Source: Ancylostoma caninum (taxonomy: Eukaryota > Nematoda > Chromadorea > Rhabditida > Ancylostomatidae). From it: a DNA stretch of 64,000 nt. The stretch is taken from positions 248,001-312,000 of the forward strand of contig JBAJFG010000626.1 in NCBI GenBank assembly GCA_037903475.1, given 5' to 3'. Position numbers and translations under genes: made by a program. The first letter of the stretch is position 1, and every line of letters begins with the position of its first letter. Below are positions 13,777 to 24,808 of this stretch, one piece after another. The notes beneath the pieces were generated by a model, which did not search any database, was not told the DNA's origin, and was given only the letters and a program-made list of their open reading frames with translations.

Positions 13777-14692
13777 GACAATTTGTACCAGCTGCGTGCG
13801 TCAATCGCGCATCAGTCGCACGCATCCATTTGCAAGGGATGTTCCATGAAGACCGGTCTACGCGGCATGTACATATATTCTCAATGAAAAGAACGCGCTG
13901 TCGCCGCGAGGCCTTAAAACGCGGGCTTTAGCCGTTTGGACAACAAAAAGTGTCCAACGACGTGTTCAGACATGTATAATCATGGTAGAGCATGGTTTTC
14001 CTGCACTTTGCAAGCAGCGTCAAACTTTTTCTTCCCCTTTTTTCTTCCGCCGAAAATTTAGCACCATTGACACCTCATGTGAATGTACTTCATTGCTTGA
14101 ACAGCAACTGCAGCTGTGTTGTATTAAAGGCAATTTATACTGGGTGCGTGCGACTGACGCGCGTGCGTCTATATGACGAAGAATAGGGTCCAGTCGCATA
14201 GCAGTCGCATCGCAGTCGCAGCTCAGACGCACGCGTTTACGGCCTCGCGACGGCCGCGCGTGCTTTTCATTGAGGATGCCCATGCCGTGTTGACTGGTCT
14301 TCATGGAAAATCTCTCTCGAATGGGTGCGTGCGACCGACGCGCGACTGACGCACGCAGCTAGTTTAAATTACCCCTTATGAGGAACCCTTAGGGCTAGAA
14401 CAGAAATATGAATAAGGCAGGCATTGCTTGCAAACTGTAGATCATCAAGCCCTATCCCAGTTATACGTGTCTAACCACGTTGTTGGACACGTATATACAT
14501 TACTTGTTTGTTGTGTTTAGACGATTACACACGTCTAAACACAACAAACAAGTACGGTTGGACACTTTTTGTTGTCCAAACGGCTGAAGCCATAAACGCG
14601 TGCGTCTGAGTTGCGACTGCGATGCGACTAGGCCCTATTCTTCATCATATAGACGCACGCGCGTCAGTCGAACGCATCCAGTATAAATTGCC
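13777..14692. repeat. Compound inverted-repeat element, family F
   Basis: The unit running inward from 14129 (GGCAATTTATACTGGGTGCG) is repeated in inverse orientation ending at 14692. A further inverted pairing links 13777-13978 with about 14230-14370 and 14560-14610. Repeated words include GACTGACGCGCGTGCGTCTA, CAGTCGCATCGCAGTCGCA and GGACAACAAAAAGTGTCCAA. The element is therefore a double or rearranged foldback. A diverged partial copy is at 19674-19925. Confidence 0.65.
14502..14553. repeat. Perfect 22-bp hairpin
   Basis: ACTTGTTTGTTGTGTTTAGA plus CG at 14502-14523 is followed by an eight-base loop (ATTACACA) and the exact complement at 14532-14553. It lies in the middle of the compound foldback and is its least diverged part. 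Confidence 0.9.
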
Positions 14693-15761
14693 CTATAGTA
14701 TTGTCCTATTGTCCTAAAATGCACTTCTGTGTCGCTTTCTCACGTTGAAATGCACGTTTTGACAGAAATGCTTGTCCTTTGTCTATATTTCTGAGCCACA
14801 TATGGAGATTCAATCCAATGTTTTAACACATAGCGGGCAATGCGACCAAAAGGGTGAGTCGTATGGGTTTGAACCCTTTTTCTTCGAGAGGATTCCTTCA
14901 GATTTTCCCTATCAACGTCATTTTACACGGCAATCACGAGAATGATGTACATTTCGTATCAGAGCGGAGTGCTGTAGAGGTACCGTACATGAACTGTAGA
15001 GGTACCGTACATGAACTGTTTCCTCTCAGAATCTGGCAAAATTTGACATTGTTGGGTTATTTGACGTGCTGAACACAACAGGAACATCCCATTCATGTAT
15101 GCTGCAGGACATTTTTGTTATTGTGGGCGTACTATAAATATGATTTCCACTGCTTGGAAAGTAACGTTACAAGAAAGCCTCAGCGTGAGAAGTAAACTTC
15201 ATATTGTTTTCAGTCCACCGAATAACCCCTTGTTACAGTCGTGTCCGCGAAAATAAGGCGAAAATTCACTTTGGTTCAGAAACGTAGAACCCGCATTATG
15301 GTCCATGTGTTAGTTCATCCTGAACCTGTCATAAACTCTCTGAAACCAGCTTTACTCACGATCAAGAGAATACTAACAAAAAAAAGTTGCCATGGTTGCC
15401 AGACCACCGAGTTCCCATCCACTTAGCGTGACGAATGACACATCGCAGATGCCCGTTGTTTAGTCTAAAATCCTCTGAACGATAATACACTGCAAATGTG
15501 GCCTGTGCCATGAGCATGAAACTTTATGTTAGATGCATTAGTTCTGATTCCTTATCTACTTTGCTGTAACGACAGCAATTTGCGGAAAATTTGAGTGAAA
15601 ATTTATTTATTTATTTATTTTATAGAAGTGTGCCGTCAAAAATCATAGAGCAGATACTGATATGTGCACTGCAGTATAGTATATGATAGAGAAATCAACC
15701 CAGAAGGTGATGTGGTTGAGCATTCATCTTATAAGAATAAGGCCGGGTCAATAGTGTCATC
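14693..15761. other. Intergenic, nothing recognised
   Basis: No gene was identified. A short direct duplication of AGAGGTACCGTACATGAACT occurs at about 14976-15018, and a TTTA run is present at 15604-15620. Confidence 0.45.
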
Positions 15762-16111
15762 TATACTTGGGACCGAATAAAAAACCGAATAATTTTGTTA
15801 CTTTGATTAACGATTCAGGAAACAGTTTCAACATCAAGACATTCGAGAAGATGAAAGCCTTAAATCTCTAATGTTGAAACATTGGAGATTTCCATTTCTT
15901 CGAAATATTCGATATTCGAAAGCAAAAATATTCGATTTCGAATAATTGGAAATTTCGAGTGTTCCAACATTGGAGTCCAATATAGTGCTGTACGAAAGAG
16001 AAAAAGAGCTTTATGGCTCTCTCATCCTCGAAGATCTAGACCTGTAAATTGTTCTCTAAATTGTAAATTAAATTAACAAAATTATTCGGTTTTTAGTCGG
16101 TCCCAAGTATA
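15762..16111. mobile_element. hAT-like MITE with 8-bp target duplication
   Basis: The inverted ends start TATACTTGGGACCGAATAAA on the left. On the right they are the complement with one or two changes, and the match extends about 40 bp through AACCGAATAATTTTGTTA. The octamer GTGTCATC directly flanks both ends (15754-15761 and 16112-16119), which is the duplication size typical of hAT elements. The 350-bp body has no transposase; its middle contains TTCGAATA-like repeats. Confidence 0.75.
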
Positions 16112-17176
16112 GTGTCATCCCTCGTGAACGTATGTAGATTTATGATTTGTAGTAAGAGGTGCTAGATTTTCAATAGTGGCAGTATAATTGAACGGCTACA
16201 GAGAAAAGCACTGGTTAGTATACCTAAACGTACCATGATGTGAGATGGTGGAATGTACCATGTAATGGCCAGCATGTTCACTCTCATGCGACTGAAATAA
16301 AATGGTAAGGATCGAAGCGTCAGGTCTTAATTCCATAAGTACCCCGGCGGGGAGAACCCTCTTTCAGCTACCACTTGTGGTCGCAACTCATGGCGTTAGT
16401 ACATATAGCAGCGTGCTAATAGTAGTGGAGTTCTGTATGAAGTCCAGCAAGAGAGTATAACTTGTAGTTTAATGGATATAAATACTTTAAAAATATACTT
16501 TGAGAAAATGTAGTTCTTAACGAAGTTGGTGTTAAAATTCATGTGTATCAGCAATATCTAACTGCACCTGCGCAAGTTGCTCGCGGCTTGCTCACTTCTG
16601 AATAAACTTCTTGCATCGTGAATAAAGGGTGTCACAGCGCCTTTTCCAGATAATTTCGTTGATCACATTGATCCTAGATTTAAAAGTCTAAGACAGTGGT
16701 AGTGAGCACATCTCAGTGAGGCTTTAAACTTTGTGAGTAACCTTCACGTCATATGCACTCGAACAGACGTGATGAAGTGGCATGAGAAGCATTGTTTGGT
16801 GTAAAATCTAAAAGTAATGGCATGCTGTTCACTTGAGTTTTTCCTGGTCCCCTCATTATCCGTGCCCTATCTCTCAGAATAAGCGCAGAGAGCTTTTATT
16901 CCAGAAATATTAAATATGGAGCTGGCACTTTTCTCAATCCAATGGCATTTTTGGCAGAACCATAGCATATTTGCAGAACGTAGGATTTTCAAATTTTTTT
17001 AAAATACCCCTTCAATACCGGTTTCGGCCAAACGCGTCTTTATCGTTAGGGAACGAGGTAAACGATTTGACCAAGGTCATTTGATGAATTGCTAAATGAG
17101 ATAGTCTCATATCCAACGGTAGAATCCACTGAACTGCCTTATTCCCACAGCAGGCCGTGAACTATCCCTAACTATA
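16112..17176. other. Intergenic, nothing recognised
   Basis: No gene or clear repeat was found. A phrase like TACCGGTTTCGGCCAAACGC near 17018 resembles dispersed-repeat ends, but no partner was found in the window. Confidence 0.4.
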
Positions 17177-18448
17177 GGTTGTCCCACAATAAATGGCCGC
17201 AACCTATTAATGAATTTTTGGAAGTTCATAAATCCATTACTTCAGAAGCTAGATAGATAAGTTTTGGAGAATTATAAAGAGCAAGATCTGCTCTATCCGC
17301 ACCCTAAGAAGGCTTCCTCAATTACCATTCCAATGGTTTCTGCAGACGAAAGTGTACGATGAGGCAAAACATGGTTTTTGTGCTCTTCCAATTTCTAGAC
17401 TATTTTTTCGCCCTAATATGATAAAGGCCAGACTTGGCGTTAGCTTTGCATTTGGCCAGGCAGTCGTGTTGTAATCGCGCAGAAGCGGTGACCACAGAAA
17501 CACTTTCAGAACGATACGAGTGCTCAAATCTAACCAGGTGATGGTCACGAAACTTGTCAGAAACAAAAGCATAGTTCTGGAGGCGAGACGAGAATTCTAA
17601 AACAGTCCGTAAAAGTGTTAGCACCCAGGTTGGACGCAACTAAATCACTGATCGCCCTGCCTTCTTGGCAGCCAAACATGGCAAAAAATGGGCAAAGTGT
17701 ATTTTGAACAAAAGCATTGCTGGTCAGTGCTTAACTTGCAACACCATTTACTTTAATCCCTCTAGTAAACATTGTTCCGAAATTTTTCGGGAAAATGGGC
17801 GATTTTTAGTAATGAGTAGACATTGCTTATTAAAATGGACTTTTGTCTTGTTTGCATCGCTGAGGGTGATCTGGATATATTCAACGAACTTTGACATCTC
17901 AGAAAACGGTAACTTTTTCTGGGAGATGAAATGCTACTCGAGGTGTTCGATAGTAGCTAGACCAGGCCACGAGTAGAACTTACTAAATGCCTCGCCTGTT
18001 ACCATTTTGGGTTTGACTTCGAGATTCGGTTGAAAATGCCTCAGTTCTGGTGAGCCGAAGAAGTGCACGTCCAGTGGCAGGGCGGGCAAATCCACAGAGG
18101 TTCACATCCTGCCAAGAAAAATTTCACTGAGTGAGGCGTTGGATCTCTCCTAGTAATATTGTGTTGGCCAGACCTTTGCCTCATAGGGTATCTTTTCGAG
18201 CTTGTGGTGAATCTAGTTTTCGGCTAGAAAATTCATGCGAATCAATGTGTACTGAAAATTGACGTTTCGCACTTCGTTGACTCCTGTGATTTGGGCTTTT
18301 TTCCTTACATAAGTTTCACTGTACTACTAAAATGTGCGGGAAATGATGATCATAATACTCTTTATTTCAAGGCAAAATCTCAAGCGTGAGCTGAGTTACG
18401 CACCTTGGAATGCGCACCTCCAAAACGGCCATTATTTACGGGACAACC
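17177..18448. mobile_element. Mariner-like element shell with TA-flanked inverted ends
   Basis: The left end TA-GGTTGTCCCACAATAAATGG and the right end CCATTATTTACGGGACAACC-TA are inverted copies of each other, 1.27 kb apart, which is a normal mariner length. Translation of both strands gives only short broken frames. I could not find a convincing D,D34D signature, so this is either a badly decayed copy or a non-autonomous element. Family assignment rests on the ends and the length. Confidence 0.55.
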
Positions 18449-19187
18449 TAATAATATGTAGTGCAAAGATTAGTAACGACAGGGATTCGCGCTGACATTT
18501 AATGCAATAATTGGACCAAGATTTAAAATGAAGTAATGTTTCAGAAGTCAAGCACCTATGCCTATGTGATAGAAACCTACGTACTAAACTAGGTATTTGA
18601 TTTATTCGATGGTCTCCGGAGTGTACGTTTTCCGAAATATTTCCAGAGCAACACCTGAATTTGCACATAATTTCCTTTCATTTGAAACTAAATAAAGTGT
18701 TTTTGTGGGCAGAATGGATAAATAGAGCTTCTCCACTAACCATTTCGCCACTTAAGACGAGCACATAAAAATATTTCTATGCGGTTGAGAGTCGTCAATT
18801 GTCTGTGCCATCACCAATTACTGTTACCTCTTAGAATTGCACCGCATTTGCGTCAAGGAAAGAAAACTTTGACGGATAGATTCTCAGGCAATTCTGGCGG
18901 CCCGCTCGCGCTTGTTTTGCGGCCGGCCCCATATCGCTCCCGCGGGCGAATTGCAAAACGAGCGCGGAAGGCACGCTAAATGAGCGCGGGAGGCACGCCA
19001 AGCGGGCGCGAGAAGCACGCTAAAGGAGCGCGGGCGGGTTCCTAGAACAGCAGCGCGTGGCAAAGTGAGCGCATCATAACGATCCCTCTGAGCACGGAAA
19101 CAGTATAAAATTATCAAAAACTTCCGAAATTAGGAAAAGCGGACATTTTGCAAAGCCCGCGCATCTTTAGATTGTTGTCGAGCTCAC

Positions 19188-19260
19188 TGAGGATTCGAAC
19201 CTACCTTCTCATTCTCCAGAGTCCACTGCTTTATCCACTCGACCATCCGTGCAGATATCC
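19188..19260 (-). other. tRNA-like sequence (relic or SINE head)
   Basis: Read on the minus strand it has TGGTCGAGTGGATAAAGC, a good A box, and GGTTCGAATCC, a good B box, about 40 bases apart. The sequences outside them do not form a seven-base acceptor stem by eye. It is probably a tRNA-derived repeat rather than a functional tRNA. Confidence 0.35.
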
Positions 19261-19673
19261 AGAAACCCTTTCAGTTCGCTAATGGCTTCATTCTCAATCA
19301 CCTCAGTACTCTATCGGTACAGTCCTTGTCGAAAAGATAGACGGATTCCGTGACTGCGGAAACGCGGTGGGACCCGAACGAGGGATGAGGAGAGAGCATG
19401 CTCCAAGTGAGAGGGTGCAGTATTTCCCAACGCGATTGTGCGGCCGCGACGATATGAAACCGCACGCGCAATTCGTCTATCTTTTCGACAAGGACTGTAC
19501 ATATGGATACATAGTGAGTCGATTATGGCTCAACGTCCCCGATTTGGGACTACAACGAACGAATGAGAAGGTTGTGATGACTAATCTGTTAAGATTAGTT
19601 CTTTCTCTTAAGACTTGAATTACCTATAACTACCAGTAACAGGAGCACTCATGAATCTTGAAGCGTTCAAAGC

Positions 19674-19925
19674 AATTTATACTAAACACGTGCGTTTGAC
19701 GCGCTTGCGTCTACATGATGAAAGATAAGCCGAGTCACAGCTGACCGCCTCGTCCCCTGACGCAGCGCAGGTGAGATGCAGGCGTTTTCAGCTTCGCGGC
19801 ATCCGCGCTTTCTTACCATTGAATATGTGCATGCCTCATTAACCGTTCTCAAGGGAAATAATCCACAAAAAAAGTCATGCACCTGACGAGCGGCTGAGGC
19901 ACGCACCTACTATGAAATGCCCTTC
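19674..19925. repeat. Diverged partial copy of foldback family F
   Basis: It shares with 14129-14380 the order AATTTATACT, GTGCGTxTGACGCGC, TGCGTCTAxATGATGAA and, further on, CATTGAxxATGxxCATGCC. Divergence is high and no intact ends are visible. Confidence 0.45.
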
Positions 19926-20372
19926 TAACACTCTAACCACGAGCCGCTGTATTGACGTGGGACTTCCTTTCATCGCATCAGAGTGGGCATCAAAATCCAT
20001 TGCATGACAACCCTTGCCCAGGAAATGCTGAGCCTTTGGATAGATAGATCTCATTGGCGGCGGACGCAGGGGAACGCCACCACCCCCCCCCCCTCTTCAG
20101 GTAAGAAAAAATCTGCTTTGCAAGACAGATTTTTTTAGCGTTTATAATAATTATTACTCTTTGATAATTATCACTGATCATTTAACACTGAAATTGATAT
20201 TTATTATTTTTATCTTACATCCGCACCCTAGAGCGGCGAGCCACTCCATTTTTTTCCACCTCTCCCCCTCCCCCGTCAACGTCCTGCATCTGCCACCGCC
20301 TCGTCCTCACGCACCTACACCAGAAATTCTCGCGCGCCGGCGGCCCGCCAAGGAGCCCCCCCCCCACAAACG

Positions 20373-20556
20373 TGGCACGCGGGCCGGCCGCGAAGAAGCC
20401 CCGCCCACTGAATTGGCACGCGGGCCGGCCGCGAAGAAGCCCCGCCCACTAAAATGGCACGCGGGCCGGCCGCGAACAAGCCACGCCCACTAAAATGGCA
20501 CGCGGGCTGGCCGCGAAGAAGCCCCGCCCACTGAATTGGCACGCGGGCCGGCCGCT
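20373..20556. repeat. 41-bp GC-rich tandem repeat, about 4.5 units
   Basis: Each unit starts GGCACGCGGGCCGGCCGCGA and continues AGAAGCCCCGCCCACTGAATT, with small changes (AATGGC or GAATTGGC junctions). It is the internal array of the CTCAG-ended element. Open frames across it are repeat artefacts. Confidence 0.9.
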
Positions 20557-20876
20557 GGGCCTGAATCCGCCCGCGGAAGGCCCGCTAGAATTGCCTGAGT
20601 TTACTGGATAACGGAATGCATTAGGAAAGCTGGGGGCGGACATAATCGCTGTATTCTCCCAAGGTGGAGTCTGTTCAGTACGGGACCCGAATAGGAAAGT
20701 GACATTCAATTCTTCAACTTTCCTCTAGTTTTACTGTGTGCTTCATTCACGCTCGATCAGGATGTATCCAGTTTTTGTGAAATCTCCTAGTAGCGCTTCC
20801 TCAACCCAACGTCTTATCTACAACGTCGCCCATAAGCCATATGAGGGGACATTTCAACGCGATTTGAACAAGCTAA

Positions 20877-21348
20877 AGTCCTTACGCGCAATCGGCGGAA
20901 AATTTTCGAACGGCCCAGCATGGGGCGCGTGCGCGGGGCGGCCCTCTTGTGGCAGCGGCCCCGAGTCGTTCGTCAGATTCTTGGCCCAGGTGAGTGTTTT
21001 CTTTCATTTTTTCTTTAACTGAAGTTTATCTGAAGGTGTGAGGCCTGTGGCTGACCGATATCGACTGGACTGTCCCACATGCCTATTTTGCACGTTATCC
21101 CCATGCATGCCCCAAATGTTTGCTTTTATTGATTTTATGGGACATGCGGGGCCGTTCGGTCGATATCGGTCAGCCACAGGCTTCACTGCTCCAGATAGAC
21201 TCCAGTTAAAGAAAAAATGAAAGAAGAACACTCACCTGGGCCAAGAATCTGACGAACAACTGGGGACCGCTGCCACAAGAGGGCCGCGCCGCGCACGCGC
21301 CCCATGCTGGGCGCGCTCGAAGGTTTTCCGCCGATTGCGCGTAAGGAC
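20877..21348. repeat. Long palindromic MITE, family D copy 1 (uninterrupted)
   Basis: Nearly the whole 472 bp is one inverted repeat. AGTCCTTACGCGCAATCGGC opens it and its complement closes it. The inner arms pair GGCCCAGGTGAGTGTTTTCT with its complement and CTGACCGATATCGACTGGAC with a diverged complement, around a loop near 21110-21140. Each arm carries a CAG|GTGAGT splice-donor consensus reading outward to inward. The second copy (41345-46042) carries two later insertions. Confidence 0.85.
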
Positions 21349-21890
21349 TCTACTAATGTTTGTGTTTAGTATAATAGTAAAGGTAATGTTAGACTTAAAA
21401 ATACACGGCGATGATCGAAAAATGCCATTTTTGTCGACTAAACATCACTCCCGTAATTCCTATGCTGAACCTTTCCTTTTGAGGCTGGAGAGGTGAAACT
21501 CGGGGCAAAGCACAGCTGGGTAGGATCCATAGTGAGACTTTTTTTTTTGGCTGCGAGGACTGAGCAGGACCTTTGAGCAACGGAAACACTTTTCAGTTGT
21601 TCTCAAATCTCAGATCTTTGGCCGAAGTCAGTTCTGCAGAAAGTAACGTCGCTTTTATTCCACGATTGAGCAGCTGCCTTTGCAGTGATGCAGAAAGCGA
21701 GCGAAGAATAATTGAATTAAGGCGAATATTCCATCTTGAACTGAGTTACTCCCTAGTTAATAGGTCCCCTATCACTATAGTTGTATAATACAAAATCCAT
21801 AGTGATTTTGGCATTGTTTTGAATGTGCAGGCTAGGTTAAAGATATCCTGTTGAAGGGTGAGGCGTTTGAGGGAGTAAATCACTCACAGT
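21349..21890. other. Intergenic, nothing recognised
   Basis: No gene or repeat was identified between the palindrome and the next MITE. Confidence 0.4.
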
Positions 21891-22320
21891 TTAAAGGCAG
21901 CACTCACGAAAATTTTCACTTCTGAAATGAGTCGCTTACCATGTAGCCGGCCGCTGGACAATCGCAACAGTAAGTTGAACACCTTGTATGGCCACCCACC
22001 TGTGAAGATACTGCCGTGGACACATCTACCGCTATGGACATTAGGGTTCCGTCGCGCGAACTAACGCCTTTGACAGGGTGTGTGCATGTGGTTCAGCGGG
22101 GGCGTGTCCATGAAATTCCTACCATTTGCAGGGTTCCGTGCTGGGACCCATCACGGAACACTCGTCCGCGCTGTGGACACAGATGAAATACCGCCATCTT
22201 TTTCTGTGTTTTTCGCATGTTTCACGCTACGTCATCGTCGTCAATGAGTTCATCGTCCCCAAAAACCCCGATATACCGCGAAATCTACAACACAAAAATT
22301 TCCGTGAGTGCTGCCTTTAA
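21891..22320. mobile_element. TTAA-type MITE, family A copy 1
   Basis: The element begins TTAAAGGCAGCACTCACG and ends CGTGAGTGCTGCCTTTAA, so a TTAA sits at both borders as in piggyBac-like insertion. The 430-bp body includes GAAATGAGTCGCTTACCATG and matches the copy at 50425-50854 over its full length. It has no transposase. Confidence 0.85.
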
Positions 22321-23811
22321 CTTCTTCTGGCTCTGACGACCGAAGCGCTAGTCTCAATAAAGATAAACAGTAATCTTGTCTATTAGCTCGAAAGAATTCT
22401 GCTGTATTCCATAACATTTCTGACTTATTACTTTGTAGTTGTGGTGCTCTCAGAATGTAATGTGCTCGGAGTGCAGCTTTTGTGGGCATTGAGTGTAGGA
22501 GGGGAGGGGTGACCAGTCCTCAAGCTGAGTAGGAATCGGAATGAGAGTGAGAAAATGAGAAATTTCACGTAGGGGTCCATGGAAGTGAGAAATTTCTTCA
22601 TAGGATTCCATAGGAATTATGGGCTGAACTCTGGGAAAGGTGATGCATTGCTCATACATAGCTATCGTTTGATTCTCCTGAATAAATGACCCTAAGCTAG
22701 AGATTTCGAGCAAAGAATAGAAGCTTTTCGTAGCTATGACAGCAAAAATGGTCATTCGTTAAACGGCAAGCACATCCCCCGGAATGACTTATATGCCACC
22801 ACCTGATCGTCATCATGCGTTCGAATGAAGCAGCAACTTCTTGAAGAATTTTCAGTTTTGTTTTAATGCAAGCTACTGGTTTTTCCCACAGATCTTCTTC
22901 GCAAATTCTGATCAACCCATCCAGGCCAGCAATGCGATGCACATTTTTCTTCACGACCTTTTGTTCCTATACGGCCTTATGATGCGCATGGTATTATATC
23001 ACGTTATGCTTTCGTGTTGAAAACTGAAGTATCTCGGTGGCCCTTTCCCAGGGCTGCGTGATGAAATACGAAAAAAAAAAAACAAAAAAAAAAACACAGA
23101 GTGGTCCAACCGTGGCAGAAACAGCAAATGAGCACGCACGCTCGCCATGCGAAAATGTGCTTGATCCCGAATGTGTGGTAAATAGTTTTACTGCCTCATG
23201 TAGTTTTCCGATTTTTTCTGTTGAACCGCTTTGCAAAATAAAACTCTATCCACTTCAACACTGGATTGAGATTTTCTTGGTCGTGTTACTGACTTTGGCT
23301 ATACTACGGCGTGTTGTATAGGTAGATTGCATCTGAACAACTTCATTTTCTTTTCTGCCCTTTTTGGGGAAAGGGCAGAAAGAGTTCTAATTCATATTAT
23401 CTCCACAAACACCCAAAGATTTGGGTTTTGGTTCAGCTTTTAGTCTGCTCCACTCTGTTTATCGTTTTGCTCATTTGTACTGCGGTTCCTCATTGCATTT
23501 GTAAGGCAAAGGTTATCCTCGAGTGAATCTCCACCTAGTATGGGTGTGAACTTAAAATTTCCAGATTATTCTGTGATTTGAAACCGCTGTGTTTGTTCAT
23601 TTTTAATACAACACATTCGTCTGAAGACGAAGAGTTCGCCGGTAATTCAGCCTCGAATATTGACCCAGCATATAGTTCTGATCTTCAACACCAGTGATTC
23701 AGTGAACTAGGATTCGTGCATTTGGCTTCTGGGTAAAGTAAACTGCTTTCGGCGTTGCCCATTACTTGAAGGTGGAGACTACGGAACTTATCCAAATAGG
23801 CTCCTCCAAGA
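22321..23811. other. Intergenic with one candidate minus-strand exon
   Basis: No gene is confirmed. On the minus strand, 22954 down to about 22803 encodes a stretch with ordinary amino-acid composition (NVHRIAGLDGLIRICEEDLW is included). It is followed by a plausible donor GATCAG|GTGGTG. I do not recognise the protein, and an upstream acceptor is not clear. Confidence 0.25.
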
Positions 23812-24058
23812 TACAGTGGACGGCAATGGCGGTGGCCCATCTGCGGTTCGAGAAGGACGCAGCGCAACCGCACCGCGCGCAGGGAGCAGTGTCGTCTGCT
23901 GCCGTAATGCTATTTCTAGCCGCTTTCTTCCAGATTTGGTCAAAAATCCTTAGTGTCGGGTAGAAAAGCTCTAGATATAGCATAACAGCAGCAGAAAATA
24001 TCCTTTAGGCGCGCTTCTTGAAGCCGCGGATGTGCCACCGCCATTGACGTCCACTGTA
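23812..24058. mobile_element. TA-flanked palindromic MITE, family C copy 1
   Basis: TACAGTGGACGGCAATGGCG opens and the complement CGCCATTGACGTCCACTGTA closes, with TA at both borders. The element is 247 bp. Interior arms around AAGGACGCAGCGCAACCGC are only partly paired in this copy. Confidence 0.8.
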
Positions 24059-24537
24059 ACCTTTAGAAATTGCTTAAAAAGTCACATGCCAAATGTTGCT
24101 TTTGAAAATCCAAAAGAAGCTCCTTTTGCTGAAGTAACTTGAGTGCACTCATTCCTTATACGATTAAGTTCGAGATCACTTGTTCGCCGCCACTGTGAGA
24201 ATTCAGTCCTGCAGCTAGCTTACTGTGGCAGAGTTGTTGTTGTTTTCTAACAGGTCTCTGAGAAGGTAGTAGTGAATGAAAACGATTTTCAGGCTGCAGA
24301 AAGATCATTATATCCACAAAAAGGATTATTGATGGATGCGGTGCTTACAGTCCTATTTCCTGCTCCGTTTTTGAAATCACAGTTTTTTAGGCCGATTATT
24401 TTCGCTACGAACTATGATTTCCCCTGTGGGGCGACGAAAATCATGTTTTTTTTGTTCAGTAGTATGCTCACCCAGCATCGCCAAGCTGTCGTTTTGACTC
24501 CTGTTTCGTTTCTGCCATTACACGGGAACCAAATACA

Positions 24538-24808
24538 TACAGTGGACGGCAATGGCGGTGGCCCATCTGCGGCCTCGAGAAGGACGCAGCGCAACAGCCC
24601 CGCCCGCGTCGTAAACAATGTTTTCTGCTGCTGTTATGCTATACCTAGAGCATTTCTGCCCGATTTTAAGGATTTTTGACCAAATCGGGGAGAAAGCGAC
24701 TAGAAATAGCATTCCGGCAGCAGACGACACCAGTCCCGACGCGCGCGGCGCGGTTGTGCTGCGTCTTTCTCGCCGCAGATGGGCCACCGCCATTGCCGTC
24801 CACTGTGT
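24538..24808. mobile_element. TA-flanked palindromic MITE, family C copy 2
   Basis: The ends are the same as copy 1. Here the arms pair almost throughout, from GTGGACGGCAATGGCGGTGG on the left to its complement at 24778-24803, and inward through AAGGACGCAGCGCAAC and GCTATTTCTAG-type sequence. The loop is near 24670. Confidence 0.8.

Larger units (their letters stand above)
18883..20599. mobile_element. CTCAG-ended GC-rich DNA element (candidate)
   Basis: The left end CTCAGGCAATTCTGGCGGGC-like sequence (18883) is mirrored by GGCCCGCTAGAATTGCCTGAG-type sequence ending at 20599. Just inside each end lie GC-rich repeated motifs: GCGCGGGAGGCACGC variants on the left and a 41-bp tandem array on the right. 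Flanking bases are TT on both sides, suggesting a 2-bp duplication. The interior contains unrelated material (19188-19260 and 19674-19925), so it has been invaded or rearranged. The termini resemble those of the element at 45201-45969 (CTCAGRCAAT). Confidence 0.5.

Noticed and set aside
20161..20709. Open frames on both strands over the GC-rich region
   Set aside because: They are translations of the 41-bp tandem repeat and its flanks; composition is repetitive and no domain is visible.
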